Source: Flaccisagitta enflata
Lineage: Eukaryota; Chaetognatha; Sagittoidea; Aphragmophora
DNA length: 64,000 bases
Direction: 5' to 3'
NCBI GenBank assembly: GCA_965153355.1
Contig: OZ231127.1
Coordinates: 38,254,001 to 38,318,000 of the forward strand
Part shown: one piece after another, positions 11,948-23,731 of the stretch
How positions within the stretch are numbered: position 1 is the first letter of the stretch
How the letters are laid out: every line of letters begins with the position of its first letter
Notes under the pieces: model-generated
What the model was told of the DNA's origin: nothing
The model's database searches: none
What the model saw: only the letters and a program-made list of their open reading frames with translations
Translations under genes and position numbers: made by a program

Positions 11948-12225
11948 AGAGATAGGATTTTTTTTTTAAATGGATGATAAAATGAAGAAGAGGGCTCATC
12001 GTTTTTAATTTGTTCACAATTCAGCCACTTTAACTCTCTCCGGAAATCTGAAAAGATCGAATACGTGCTGAGCACAAAGAATTACAACAAGCATCCCCTC
12101 ATCACAAAAAGCAGTGAAACTGCCTGAGATTCCTCACCAAGAAAGAAAAAGAGAGATTTCAAATCCAACTACTATTCAGTCGGAGGGAAGTAATAGGCTT
12201 GTTACTCATCATGATCGTGAAGAAA

Positions 12226-12345
12226 ACAAGACTGGATACACGGCTACCCTACTCGCTTGCGGATGGGCAGTAGAGCTGAAGACCAACCGACCAACCGATC
12301 GACCGACATAGCGTGGTGTAGAGTCGCGTAGCACGCGACCAAAAA
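12226..12345 (+). mobile_element. Helentron-like element, class A, complete short copy
   Basis: ACAAGACTGGATACACGGCT, then CTCGCTTGCGGATGGGCAG, (GACC)n, CATAGCGTGGTGTAGA, hairpin GTCGCGTAGCACGCGAC, CAAAAA. Confidence 0.78.
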
Positions 12346-13082
12346 GAGCATAATGAGGAAATTCGACAATGTGTTAAACTGGATTTTCTGAAAGAGCTTA
12401 TGAAATTACTAACAGTCGAGCGGAATTAAATGAGAGATGCGATGTCGCTTCTTAAAGAACGAGTGTAATGGTGTGTGAATGAATAAAATCGAGTGGTGCC
12501 AGCGGGCAACCTAATGGAAGCTTCGAAAATTTTGGGGAACCTCGCGAAGCAAATGTATGTCACAATGAATGTCGAAAGAATCAATCGAAAAATGCGTAGG
12601 CGGAATGTTTATGAGTCCATCTCGAGAAAAAAAAGTGTCGAGTTTCATCGGAAATGGTTTATTATCTTGAATGCACTTCCGGTGTCCACATCGGAAATAA
12701 AACAAGAAAAGCAGAATGGAAAAATGGGTCGATGAACTATCGGCTAACAAAAGCATATGAAATGGGGACATATTGCGCATCCATAGAACTCCCACGCCGG
12801 AAGTGTGAAAACAAGAATTATGGTAAAATGGGTCATTGAACTATCGTCGTGGAACAAAATTGGAAATGGCAATGAATCTTGATGGACTAAAACACGGTGG
12901 GAACATTACACTGCTGGAATTAGGTTACAAACATTTTGTTCATATGGGCTGATAGCGAACATGAGCGAGATGATAAAATCGACTTTAAGATTTGCCATTG
13001 TCATTGAACTGTTACTGGCACTTGATTGACTTCATACACGAGGATAAAGATATGTGTGGAAATGGACTGTGCACATTCGTCA

Positions 13083-13150
13083 ACAAGGCCAGATAGACGG
13101 CTACGCTTATCACGTGCGGTTGCCCAGGGCAGTAATGAATAGTCGCAAAA
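13083..13150 (+). mobile_element. Class A element, 5' end fragment
   Basis: ACAAGGCCAGATAGACGGCT, CCCAGGGCAGTAATG; no microsatellite or 3' hairpin follows. Confidence 0.5.
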
Positions 13151-13645
13151 GCTGGTCAGCGGTGACAGGGGCAGTGCGCAAGAATCTTGGCTTGGGAAAG
13201 CAGGATCTGAGTTTTGGAGACCAGCTTCTGGGTTGCAGATGCTTGGAACTTGGATTTTCGGTTCTTTGAGTTTTGGTGCATGTTGATATCTGTGTGAATC
13301 AGGCTACTTCTTCTTTATCGTCGGCTTCGCATCACCGACAAGTTTTCTTCCGTCTTCCGTCTTCCGTCCGTCTAATTTCCCTTTTGCTCTCTTTTTTTTT
13401 TTTTTTTTTGCTTTTCTTTTGTTATTCTCAAAGCAGTCAAGCATTCACCTTTAAGATAATCAGGAGAATTTCTCAACCAAGACAGTGCTCATACGCCCTG
13501 TTTTCAAGGGGCTTACTCGAGCAGGGTAGTGCTCAGCGCAACGCAACAATACCCGTTTTTCTGAAGAAGAAAAAGATTCCATAGTAATGCTGTCGAAGCT
13601 CGTTCCAAGATACCAAGCTACACCACATTCACACAGTAAGAAAAG

Positions 13646-13646
<1 letters not shown>

Positions 13647-13680
<34 letters not shown>
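13647..13680. repeat. (TC)n microsatellite
   Basis: Pure TC run about 40 bp downstream (minus-strand sense) of the donor of kibra exon C. Confidence 0.95.
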
Positions 13681-13685
<5 letters not shown>

Positions 13686-13719
13686 CATCTCTCCCATTGC
13701 AAAAGTGTGAGAGTGTCAC

Positions 13720-13886
13720 CTTGTGTCCTCGTATGGTTTTGCGGGCGACCGCGGTGCGTTGGAAGCGCCTGTAGAGCGGCATGGCTCCGTCAGAGTCGCT
13801 TCGGTTCAATTTGCATAAATATTCCGAATTCTCTTCAGCAGTCGTAAAAGTTTTGGAGCGCCGAATTTTGCCGTTTTGCCCGTCAC
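13720..13886 (-). CDS. kibra: kibra exon C (SKTF / LNRSDSD)
   Basis: A 167-nt exon on the minus strand with acceptor GTTTCCAACAG and donor GTGACA. Its first two bases complete a Gly codon from the phase 1 exon before it; it ends in phase 0. It encodes GDGQNGKIRRSKTFTTAEEN, SEYLCKLNRSDSDGAMPLY, RRFQRTAVARKTIRGHK. Human KIBRA has [35 protein letters not shown] and RNSLERRSVRMK at this point (from memory). RSKTF and LNRSDSD are the strongest family signatures in the window. The basic RRFQRTAVARK would match the phosphorylated SLERRSVR stretch. Confidence 0.93.
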
Positions 13887-13964
13887 CTGTTGGAAACAGA
13901 TGCAAGTTGGGAAAAAAGGTCGAGTTTACAAGAAAGCATGATCATCTGGACACGCAATTTTACA

Positions 13965-14026
13965 ATCGGCTTTGTTCGTCCGTCGGCCCGTCTGTTGGTC
14001 CGTCGGTCCGCGATAATCGAGTCGTG

Positions 14027-14065
<39 letters not shown>

Positions 14066-14091
14066 ATGCGTGCGTGCATGCGTGCGTGTGT
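13965..14091. repeat. (GTCC/GTCG)n and (GTGC)n microsatellites
   Basis: TTTGTTCGTCCGTCGGCCCG may be a class A remnant. It passes into a GTGC tetranucleotide run, 14025-14091. Confidence 0.8.
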
Positions 14092-14219
14092 GTGAGCATG
14101 GGGCGGGGAAGGTGTGGATGAGGGATTTATGCCCCTGCTCCGTAACGATGTAATTGCATGGCAAAATCATTCATGGCGAGAGGAAAGCAGAGAAAAGTCT
14201 GAAAAGAGGAGAGAATGAA

Positions 14220-14390
14220 CATTGAAAGAACGAGAAAGAGAAAGAAAGAACGAACATTGAGAGAACGAGAATGAGAAGGAAAGTATGAACATTGAAAGAG
14301 AAGGAAAGAATGGAAGGGAGAAAGAAAGAACAAGAAAAAAAAAAGGAAAGAAAAAAAAAGGAAAGAAGAAAGAAAGAGAGACAAAACGAG

Positions 14391-14441
<51 letters not shown>

Positions 14442-14520
14442 AACAAACAAAGAAACAAAGAAAGAACAAAAGAGAGAAAAAAGAAAAAAAGGAAAAAAAG
14501 GAAAAAAAAAAAAAGAAATA
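14220..14520. repeat. Purine-rich tract with (GAAA)n
   Basis: Polypurine stretch on the plus strand with a regular AAAG run at 14386-14440. Its ORFs in both strands are compositional artefacts. Confidence 0.9.
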
Positions 14521-14562
14521 ATGAATTAAAGAATGACTAAACAAATCAATGAATAATGACTA

Positions 14563-15432
14563 ACAGGGTGTCCAATAAATTTTGTGAAAGCATTATTGTG
14601 CAAAAACTGTACTTCTAAATGGCCTGGTAAGCTGAAATTTGGTATATACCCTCCCTATTAGTTTTTTTTTATATGTAATAATGCAGTTTTTAGTCGCGTG
14701 CATGCAACTCTACAACCCGCTCTGTATGTCCGTCCATCCGTCGGTCCATCGGTTTGTTGGTCCTTTCATCAAACTTTATTTTTTTTTTATTCTTTTAGTC
14801 ATTCTAAGTCATTTAAGACATCTTTCATTATTTTATGTATTTTTAAGTCATTCTAAGTCATCTTGAATCATTTATGGTCAACTTAAGTCATCCTGAATTA
14901 TTTATGTCCTGCACGGGACTTATAGGTGTTGGCCTTGTTCATGACTCCCCTGTTTTAAACAGGAAGGAGTCATGCTCAAGACCAACTTTCCCATTTTAGG
15001 AAATTTTTACCGGTGAAAAGTGGTTAAGGAGAGTGACCATATGGTTAACCATGACATCAAATTTGGTATCCCAAAAAGGTCAACAAAGAGGGGGATATTC
15101 ATCGTTGAGACAGGACTGCCCTACTGACTCAAAATTGGATCAGGACATTGAAAGAATCTGCTAAAATGACCCAAAAGATACCATCGATTTTCTTTTGTCC
15201 ATCAAAGCAAATTTTCATAGGACCACTGCAGTCTGCAGATGGACCATTCCTGCCTCGTTCAGATCCCATTTAGTGGATTCTTGCTTTGCTACCTGTGCAT
15301 AGCTGTATGATAATGAATATTCATTAACAATCAACCTTCATATTTGACCCTTTTTTCAATAGAAAAAATCATCTAGGAATAGTTTTTAGATGTTCTTTTT
15401 AAAATTTCACCAAATTTATTGGACACCCTGTT
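14563..15432. mobile_element. MITE with ACAGGGTGTCC terminal inverted repeats
   Basis: ACAGGGTGTCCAATAAATTT at the left end and its complement at 15410-15432. The interior is non-coding and carries a nested class A element (14691-14938), so the original element is about 620 bp. Confidence 0.75.
14691..14938 (-). mobile_element. Helentron-like element, class A with AGTCATTTTA array
   Basis: TAGTCGCGTGCATGCAACTCTA hairpin, (GTCC)n, a run of about ten AGTCATTTTA-like 10-mers (14800-14905), then GTTGGCCTTGT, the 5' end in reverse. Nested within the surrounding MITE. Confidence 0.7.
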
Positions 15433-15468
15433 GAATTAACAGATATACATTTTACAGACGAATAAATA

Positions 15469-15768
15469 ACAAGCCCGACCGGGCAACGATGCGTCCGGAC
15501 TGTCTCCGCGCATATTGATTTTTGCGCTAAACATGTGACTCATATGAAACAAATGGACGAGCAAACAGATGAAACAACAAAATAGCAAAAGAGGCTCATG
15601 AAACACGTTTATTGATCATTCAATTCACTATAGGATCTCACCGTGGCCAAAAACAGCCAAGAAACACGAGCGTTACGGACAGACGAACCGACGGACCGAC
15701 GGACAGACAGACGGACCAAAGGACATACGTTCTTACAGAGATGCGTACCTGATGGACGCATCTAAAAA
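15469..15768 (+). mobile_element. Helentron-like element, class B, complete
   Basis: ACAAGCCCGACCGGGCAACG, ATGCGTCCGGACTGTCTC, a core, (GACCGACGGACC)n, then hairpin GATGCGTACCTGATGGACGC ATC and AAAAA. GATGCGTCC near the 5' end is the complement of GGACGCATC at the 3' end. Confidence 0.82.
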
Positions 15769-16145
15769 CCAGTTCGGATGCACGGCTACCCCAGACGCGC
15801 GCGGGTGAGCAGGGGCTGTATCTGAGGTCACTATAACACTATCTGTTTCACAATTACTGATACTCGAATAATAAAAGTAAAACCATGAAACATGATACCC
15901 ATACCTCTAGTTGGCCTAGTAAGATGAAATTTTCACTATAGTGTCTCATTAGCCATGGGCTACTACAGTTAAAATTTCAAATGGGCCAAATAAGAAGCAG
16001 GCTTTTTATGGTTTTGCTTTATGTGCTACAGTATCAATGATTGTGAAACGGTTGTTAGAACATTTGGGCAGGAAAAAAGTAGAAAGGGGACCGACGGACC
16101 GATGGACCAACCAAACGAGGTGTAGAGACGCAAATGACTAAAGAT
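15769..16145 (+). mobile_element. Helentron-like element, class A, split by a MITE
   Basis: The 5' part at 15769-15832 (CGGATGCACGGCTACCCCAG, GAGGTCACT) and the 3' part from 16058 (GAACATTTGGGCAGG, GACCGACGGACC, GAGGTGTAGAGACGC) join to match the sibling copy at 38749. The intervening 225 bp is a separate foldback. Confidence 0.72.
15833..16057. mobile_element. Foldback MITE nested in a class A element
   Basis: TAACACTATCTGTTTCACAA at the left and its imperfect complement at the right (TTGTGAAACGGTTGTTA). The arms continue through AAACCAT against ATGGTTTTGC. Confidence 0.72.
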
Positions 16146-16699
16146 AAAAAAGTCATTATCACTTTTTTCTTTGCCATCATCCATTATCCATCGCTAATAA
16201 TATGAAAAATTTATTACATATTTCATACATTTATTACATTTAATACTTATTTCATACATACATACATACACACATATATATTTCATACATATTTCATACA
16301 TTTCCCTATTTAGATCTCATCAAATTCATCAAAAAGAACCGCGTTCTTTCCGGCGATACTCTCTTATAAGATTCATTTCTCAATCATCTTTCCCGTTTCT
16401 CATTTCTCTCCTTGACTCATTACATTATCTTCATTTCCTTATCAGTTCCATGACACTAATATTAATAAATCAAAGGTGGAGAAACTTTTTTTTTGTACTT
16501 CTTCGAATGTTGCCGTTTTTAGCACGAACGCGAGCGTCTATTTTATTCACCACCATTACTGGCTTATCCCGCCTATCTACGTAGATCTACTTTCCGCCAA
16601 TCTATCCGTCCGGCCGTCTGTTCTTCGCACCATGCACCATTGGTAAGTCGGTCCGTCAGTCATTTTCAAAAATCGCGCAGAAAACACATCGATATGTCG

Positions 16700-16700
<1 letters not shown>

Positions 16701-16793
<93 letters not shown>

Positions 16794-16795
16794 AC
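16701..16795. repeat. (CA)n microsatellite, left part
   Basis: CA run interrupted at 16796 by foldback element 4. Confidence 0.97.
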
Positions 16796-17132
16796 TAGGG
16801 GTGGGGGAAATGCACTTTAGTCAACAGATCAAGTTGCAGATGAAGGAAATGTCATAATAAGATAAGAATAGATAGTATACCAAGTTTCAGGGCCTTTGGA
16901 ACAGTTTTAGCCTAGCCCTCCACCCCCCTCCTGCCCCGTTATAAAAAAAAGGAAACTTTTGAGGCCAAAATCATTCCAATAATTTTCTATGGGAAATCAG
17001 GGGGGTGGAGGGCTTGGCTGAAACTGTTCCAAAGGCCCTGAAACTTGGCATACTATCTATTCTTATCATATTATGACATTTCCTTCATCTGCAACTTGAT
17101 CTGTTGACTAAAGTGCATTTCCCCCACCCCTA
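16796..17132. mobile_element. Foldback element 4 inside a CA microsatellite
   Basis: TAGGGGTGGGGGAAATGCAC at the left pairs with its complement ending CCCCTA at 17132. The arms are about 150 bp, with CCAAGTTTCAGGGCCTTTGG in each arm. CA repeats flank it directly on both sides. The terminal TA may be the target duplication. Confidence 0.9.
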
Positions 17133-17504
<372 letters not shown>

Positions 17505-17545
17505 ACACTTTTGGACATGTGGCCGCTTCTTTAAGAAAACGCCAG

Positions 17546-18238
17546 TTGCCACTGAACGCTATTCATTGAATAGTAGCTTGTACCGAAATGACAATAAACA
17601 ATAAAATCAGAACTTCACTAGTAGTTCTTATTGTGGGGCTATCTTGGGCTTCCAATGACATCATTTTTTGTCTGAAAAAATTGCATCTTGCTGTCCGCGC
17701 CTTACCTTGAATTTTCCTTCAGCCTATGGGAAACCAAAAATTTCAAAGTGCTTAAATCTCTGTTTTGACTGCAGATTTGAAATCTGCAGAAAAAACTGTT
17801 AATTGAAAGTGCTTTCCTTTTTTCAATATTCCAACTAGAAGGTGCTTAAAATAAGTGTCAAAGTTTGCAAAACTTACCTTACTCTTTTATTTATATGTAA
17901 AATCGCCGAACTTACCTTTTTTTATATCTTTAAGATGAATTTTGACTATGATCCCAAAGGAATATTGAAAAAAGAAAAGCACTTTCTAGTAACAGTTTTT
18001 TCTGCAGATTTCAAATCTGCAGTCAAAACAGAGATTTAAGCACTTTGAAATTTTTGGTTTCCCATAGGCTGAAGGAAAATTCAAAGTAAGGCGCGGACAG
18101 CAAGATGCAAATTTTTCAGACCAAAATTGATGCCATTTGAAGCCCAAGACAGCCCCACAACAAGAACTACTTGTAGAATTCTGATTTTATTGCTTTTAGT
18201 CATTTAGGTACAAGCTATTGAATAGTATTCAATGACCA
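17546..18238. mobile_element. Foldback element 5
   Basis: The left arm (TAGCTTGTACC, AATAAAATCAGAA, CTGTCCGCGCCTTAC, GACTGCAGATTTGAAATCTG) is mirrored in the right arm. The centre lies near 17890-17940. No protein match. Confidence 0.88.
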
Positions 18239-18371
18239 GTTGGCCTTCATAGTCAAATGCATCGTTACATGACAGCTAACTCAAAGAGGGACAGGTCAAA
18301 AAACCCATCTGACTATATTTCTCGTACTACAGACTGGCAATTTAATGATGGTAGCCTTTTTTTTTTCTTTT

Positions 18372-18524
18372 TAGTCGCGGACAAGCGACTCTATAAGAGG
18401 CTTTGTCCGTCCGTCGGTGGGTCCGTTGGTCCGTCGGTGAGCACGAGTCAAAAAGTGGGAAAACGCGCATTTCCGCCCCTGCCCACCCGTCCGCGACTGG
18501 TATTGGCCGTGTATCCGGCCTTGT
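18372..18524 (-). mobile_element. Helentron-like element, class A, complete
   Basis: TAGTCGCGGACAAGCGACTC hairpin, AGAGGCTTTGTCCGTCCGTC, CGCATTTCCGCCCCTGCCC, CCGTCCGCGACT subterminal repeat, TATCCGGCCTTGT. About 153 bp. Confidence 0.85.
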
Positions 18525-19338
18525 TTTTTTTGAAGAGCCACGAGCCATTTCTTATGCGTTTATCTGAGGCAAACCGGGCCCGCGTAAAAAGTGCCATCTG
18601 GGCCCACGCTTCGAAATTGCCTTTTCGCTGCCTCATCACCGTTTCTCGCGTACAACGAGCAAGAGGAAAGGGGAGTGACTCCCAAGCGCGCTGCCTCTCC
18701 GAAAATACCGACTTCTACTCGTTACTCCTCCCCACTTCGCATCCTCAACCCCCTCCCCTAACCCCTTTCTCTATTCCCTCTTCCCTTTCAAGTTTCAACG
18801 TTTTCATTTTCCCTTCATGAACACTTTTGGTACTAATAGTTCCATAGATCCGGCGGGAAACAAACATTAACAAGAAAACAGAGGTGAAAAACGATCAATT
18901 ATATGCTACAGATGATAAATTATTCTTGCATCTATTTTAGTTGCATAATTATATATGTGCGGCTCTGAAAAGCACTCCACTGTAAGTGGGTCCGGCAGCC
19001 ATTCAGTTTGCACGCCAAAGTCCAAACGCCTGAAAAGGCAGAATAACATGTAGCATTCCAGGTTACTGACCCTATCCTACGGCCATTATCAGGCCGGATT
19101 CCACCCGAAACACCAACAACCAGTATTTTATTGTTTCATTTCACATGAATGCTCACTTTACTAGAAATGAAATATATCACCTTAGAAAGGAGGAAAGTCA
19201 CCGAAAGTGAAGTATCAGTTTGTGCTTCTATAAATGATCTCATAAACTAGATAAAACTTCCTTTAAAGATGTCTCATGAGTAAGCTAAAAACACATTTTA
19301 ACATTCTGCGGGAGAACTATAAAAGCACGATGGATTTT

Positions 19339-19475
19339 TAGTCGCGGACACGCGACTCTATAACCCACTTTTCGGTCCGTCCGTCGGTCGGTCGGTCGGT
19401 CACAAAACTGTTTTTCGAGGTTTTCCGCTCCTGCCCACCCGTCCGCGACTAATGCTGCCGTGTATACGGCCTTGT
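19339..19475 (-). mobile_element. Helentron-like element, class A, complete
   Basis: TAGTCGCGGACACGCGACTC hairpin, (GTCG)n, CCGCTCCTGCCCACCC, GTCCGCGACT, TATACGGCCTTGT. Confidence 0.85.
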
Positions 19476-19592
19476 TATTTCTTGAGCGGCGGGGAAGCTT
19501 GAGGAACATATGGGGAGTGGAGACCTCGACGGGATGGTTCTTTAACATTAACAGTTAACTGAAAATATGCTCATAATTACTGCGCCAGCGAG

Positions 19593-19702
<110 letters not shown>

Positions 19703-20260
19703 TAATGATTGAATGGAGGAAGTAAATTTACCACGGATGAACATACACGCAAACGGAAAGATAACCAAGATAAAAAACAATAAAATGAAAATTGAAAAAA
19801 AAAAAGAGGAGGAAAAAAAAAGAAACGAATCAGCAGATCTACAAACAGGCACAGACTAGAATACAGATCGCCAGACAGACTAACATCCAAGGAAAAAAGA
19901 GGAATAAAGAAGAGCGTAACTCTCATTATTTTTCCCTCGGCAACGGCGCAAAAGCGTTTTATCATCCGGCAATTTCCGGCAACCATCGGAACAATAAAGC
20001 TCTCTCGATGCTATCCTCCGACCGGCGCTAAGCCGAACCGTCTTCCTGCCGAACCGGCGCCGACCCTCAACCGGCAATCCTCCCTCTGGAATGAAGGCTC
20101 GAGTGCTCGACCTCTACAAAACCGCGCACCACATCGTCTCAAGAAAATGGAAGCGCGCTTTCTCTCTCTCTGTCTCCCATTCAATGGCCAACGCAATTGA
20201 CATCATGTATTTTTTATTACAACCTCCACACACACACCCTCACCCTTTATTACAACCCCC

Positions 20261-20262
<2 letters not shown>

Positions 20263-20355
<93 letters not shown>
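20263..20355. repeat. (CA)n microsatellite
   Basis: Pure CA run after a short C-run. Confidence 0.98.
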
Positions 20356-20357
<2 letters not shown>

Positions 20358-20659
20358 TTTAGTTGCTGTTCGAATACTACTTAAAATGAATTGACGGATA
20401 AAGGAATATCCATCCGTCTGAAGCTTTCATACAAACCGCCCTAATTGCTGCATTGAGCCCCTTATCAAGACAAAAGTCAGACATAACAGACAGGAAGAAG
20501 GACAGACAGAACAACAGAATCGACGTGTAGAAAGTGAGGTAAGTATGTAATCATCTTCAGGACTCTTTAGATCCACCGTTGCTCTCAAGATTGAAAAGAC
20601 TGATCGACTCCGTGAGAAAACACTTTGGTTGAGAAAAAAGGTTAACACGGGTCAATTGT

Positions 20660-20857
20660 GTTCACACAAGGGAGACAACCGCTAATGGTAGTGTGACAAG
20701 ATAGCATTTTTTTCACAAGAGATGAGTGCTTACTATGGTAGTGTGACAAGAAAGCTATCACTCACAGAAGACGAGCGCTAATGGTAGTGTGACAAGATAG
20801 CATTCACTCACAAGAGACGAGCGCCAATCACAGTGTGACAAGATGGTGTTCACAGAT
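20660..20857. repeat. 47-bp minisatellite
   Basis: Four tandem copies of GAGACGAGCGCTAATGGTAG, TGTGACAAGATAGCATT, CACTCACAA. Two diverged copies recur at 21021-21130. Confidence 0.8.
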
Positions 20858-21181
20858 GATACACATACGACAAACACATAAGTACACATAAGTACACAAA
20901 AGTACACAAAAGTACTGCTACCAATTTGATGGGTGGGATAGCAACTAGCATTTGAAAAACAAAATGTAGGCGGAAGCGGAAGTAGCACGAAAATCGAGCG
21001 CTCCCACGTTCCTTCATACAGGAGACAAGTACTAATGATTGCGTGACAAGATAGTGTTCACAGTTGAGAAACAAGCGCAAATGGTATCGTGATACGATAC
21101 AAGTATTACTACGTGGGAGACGAGCGCCTTGAGATGTGTAGAGGGGTAGTGACCGCACTGGGAAGATACCGTATGTTTTTT

Positions 21182-21339
21182 TAGTCGCGGACAAGCGACT
21201 CTATAAGAGGCTTTGTCCGTCCGTCCGTCCGTCCGTTGGTTGGTCGGTCCGTGGTGATCGAGTTGGAAAGTATGAAAATGCACATTTCCGCCCCTGCCCA
21301 CCCGTCCGCGACTGGTATTGGCCGTGTATCCGGCCTTGT
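21182..21339 (-). mobile_element. Helentron-like element, class A, complete
   Basis: Near-identical in plan to the 18372 copy: TAGTCGCGGACAAGCGACTC, (GTCC)n, CATTTCCGCCCCTGCCCACC, CGCGACTGGTATTGGCCGTG, CCGGCCTTGT. Confidence 0.88.
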
Positions 21340-21599
21340 TTTCGAATGCAACATTACAGGACGGCATAACTCAAAAAGTAATAGAGATAATTGAATTTTT
21401 AAAAAAGTTCCTTAAAGCTGATGGTGATGCATTTTATGATGTGTAACTCCTAGGATTTTTTTACAAAAATCTATACCTTTGGAAAAATGACAAAATGTTG
21501 TTCAAAAGCAAAAAAACACCATTATTTTAGGTTTTTGGCGGAACAGTTTTTCTTCAAGTTGCTCTTAATTGTAAATGGATTGAGCTAGAAATGGTCTCA

Positions 21600-21666
21600 A
21601 ATGGTCAAATGGTCAAATGGTCAAATGGTCAATGGTCAAATGGTCAAATGGTCTCAATGGTCTCAA
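21600..21666. repeat. ATGGTCAA short tandem repeat
   Basis: About eight copies of ATGGTCAA(A), ending with ATGGTCTCA, inside foldback element 6. Confidence 0.85.
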
Positions 21667-22331
21667 ATTAAAGCTAATTAACAATAGTTTTAAGAAATAC
21701 AAACAGGGAAATTTTTCTTCAATGGTATATTACATCAGGCATGAAAAAAATTGGTGTCTCGACAAAAAATTTGATCAAAAGTTGATTCACAGTTCACATA
21801 TCGATTTGAAACATCAAACGAGCATTTCAACGGAAGCTGTCCCAAAAACTACTTCAAAATACCTTCCATTCGGGACCAATCTGGTATCTGTAGCTCCATT
21901 CGTTTAGAAATGAGAGCAATTTAAAGGGAAACAGTTCAAATAACAAATTTTTATAAAGAAACAATTTGGATATGATGACATCTTCTTCCTTGCTTGTTCC
22001 AAGGACCAAATTTTTGTGAAAAAGTCCAGGGAGTCACATATCATAAAATGCATTAACACTATGTTTCAGGAACTTTTTTCAGAATTCAATTATCTCTATT
22101 ACTTTTTGAGTCATGCCGTCATGTAATGTTGCATTCCAAAAAAAAAACATACTGTACAAGCGGTTTGACAAGTGTTAGACTAATGACTAGCGTATACAGT
22201 ACAACGTGTGTATAAAGATGACTGGACTATCTTATCTATCTTAACCGTTTTTAAGGAGCGCATCTTGTCTCTTTATCATTGACTTTTATGGGGTCCCACC
22301 GTTTAAAAATTCATCCTGGCCTCAGGCAATG

Positions 22332-22332
<1 letters not shown>

Positions 22333-22422
<90 letters not shown>

Positions 22423-22478
22423 ATGGAGCGGACAGACAGACGAACAAAGCAATGAATGTATATACAATCATACATGTA

Positions 22479-22546
<68 letters not shown>
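22333..22546. repeat. (GA)n and (TA)n microsatellites
   Basis: GA at 22333-22420 and TA at 22480-22546, separated by 60 bp. Confidence 0.97.
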
Positions 22547-22550
<4 letters not shown>

Positions 22551-22898
22551 AATGAATGAGTTGGAAAGAAAAAAAACATACAAAATAACAAGCTTGATAA
22601 TTATTGATCCATACAAAATCTGGAATACGCTAATATCATTTTCTGAACATGAACATTACTACGAGCAGATTACATTTTCTTCTTGTGAACTTGTGAACCC
22701 ATTTCCATCAATTTTCTTTTTGAGCTTCCTTCAGCACTTTCCTGACCATTTTTTTTCCCTTTTTCATTTTTCATTTTTCATTATGTCTTCTTCTGGGAAT
22801 TGCGATTCTGACATCCATCATATGGGATTTATGAATAAGGTTGCAAATGAGTGTGTGCGTGTTTGTCTGTTTGTGTGTGCCAATTTTTGAGTGCTTTA

Positions 22899-22900
<2 letters not shown>

Positions 22901-22947
<47 letters not shown>
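22901..22947. repeat. (TG)n microsatellite
   Basis: Pure TG run. Confidence 0.95.
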
Positions 22948-22953
<6 letters not shown>

Positions 22954-23731
22954 ATTGCTTCCGTTTTTAATTGATTTTCCAATTGCCAAAAAACTTCCTA
23001 GCGTGTAAACTCCATCAATATGATAATAAAGAACTTCAAATATAAATTCAACAATTCGTAATACGGGACCATATATGTTCTCTGTACTTTACCATGATGG
23101 TCCGATGAAAAAACACTTTGAGCGATCATCACGTCCGCGGAAACTTATAGGTTTTACCAGTAGAACTGTCGGATCGTCGTCCCAACCACCTACATATCGA
23201 AGTTGGTGGAAAATTGAACTTCAAGCCCCCCCCCCTCCTAAAAAAAAGGGTGAAAAAGAAAAGAAAAAAAATCTCTGTCCTGATCGCCACTCGTACCAAC
23301 AACAAACAAAGCCGACCTCGTTTTTTTAATAACCGCGCGACCTTGGAATACACTGATAGTCCAGAGAGAGTCGTTGAGACCCAAGAAGTCATTGCAGAGG
23401 AGACGCCTGTCGGCTGCTGCACTCGTCGTCGGTCGGCTGCTGCACTCGTCGCCAGTCTGCTGCTGCACTCGCCGCGAGAGAACGCCAGAGCGAAGAAGAC
23501 CATTACAAAGACTCCGCCAGCATCATTAGAACGAGAGAAGGAAAAGAGAAAAACAAAGAGGTGAAAAAAAGAAAAGAATCTCCCTTCCAAAAAAATCAAG
23601 TATGAAAAAATGGAAGAAAGAGGAAGAACGGCGAGCCAGGGAATCGCACGTTGAAGAAAACAGTGAGGCCGACTATACCAGTACGGAAGCCTACACATCG
23701 ACAAGTTTCATCGCTGAGTGAGCCCTATTGT

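Larger units (their letters stand above)
21171..22152. mobile_element. Foldback element 6, interrupted by a class A element
   Basis: GTATGTTTTTT at 21171 pairs with AAAAACATAC ending 22152. AATGCAACATTACAGGACGG at 21346 pairs with its complement at about 22110-22136, and the arms continue to GTAATAGAGATAATTGAATT. The left arm is broken between GTATGTTTTTT and AATGCAAC by the element at 21182-21339. Confidence 0.85.

Noticed and set aside
14127-14544. Phe/Leu/Ser-rich and Lys/Glu-rich ORFs
   Set aside because: Polypurine tract read on both strands.
18257-18820. 187-residue plus-strand ORF
   Set aside because: Runs through a complete class A element and C-rich sequence; no domain, no splice support.
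20660-20857. Possible CRISPR-like array
   Set aside because: Repeats are directly tandem without unique spacers and the DNA is eukaryotic.
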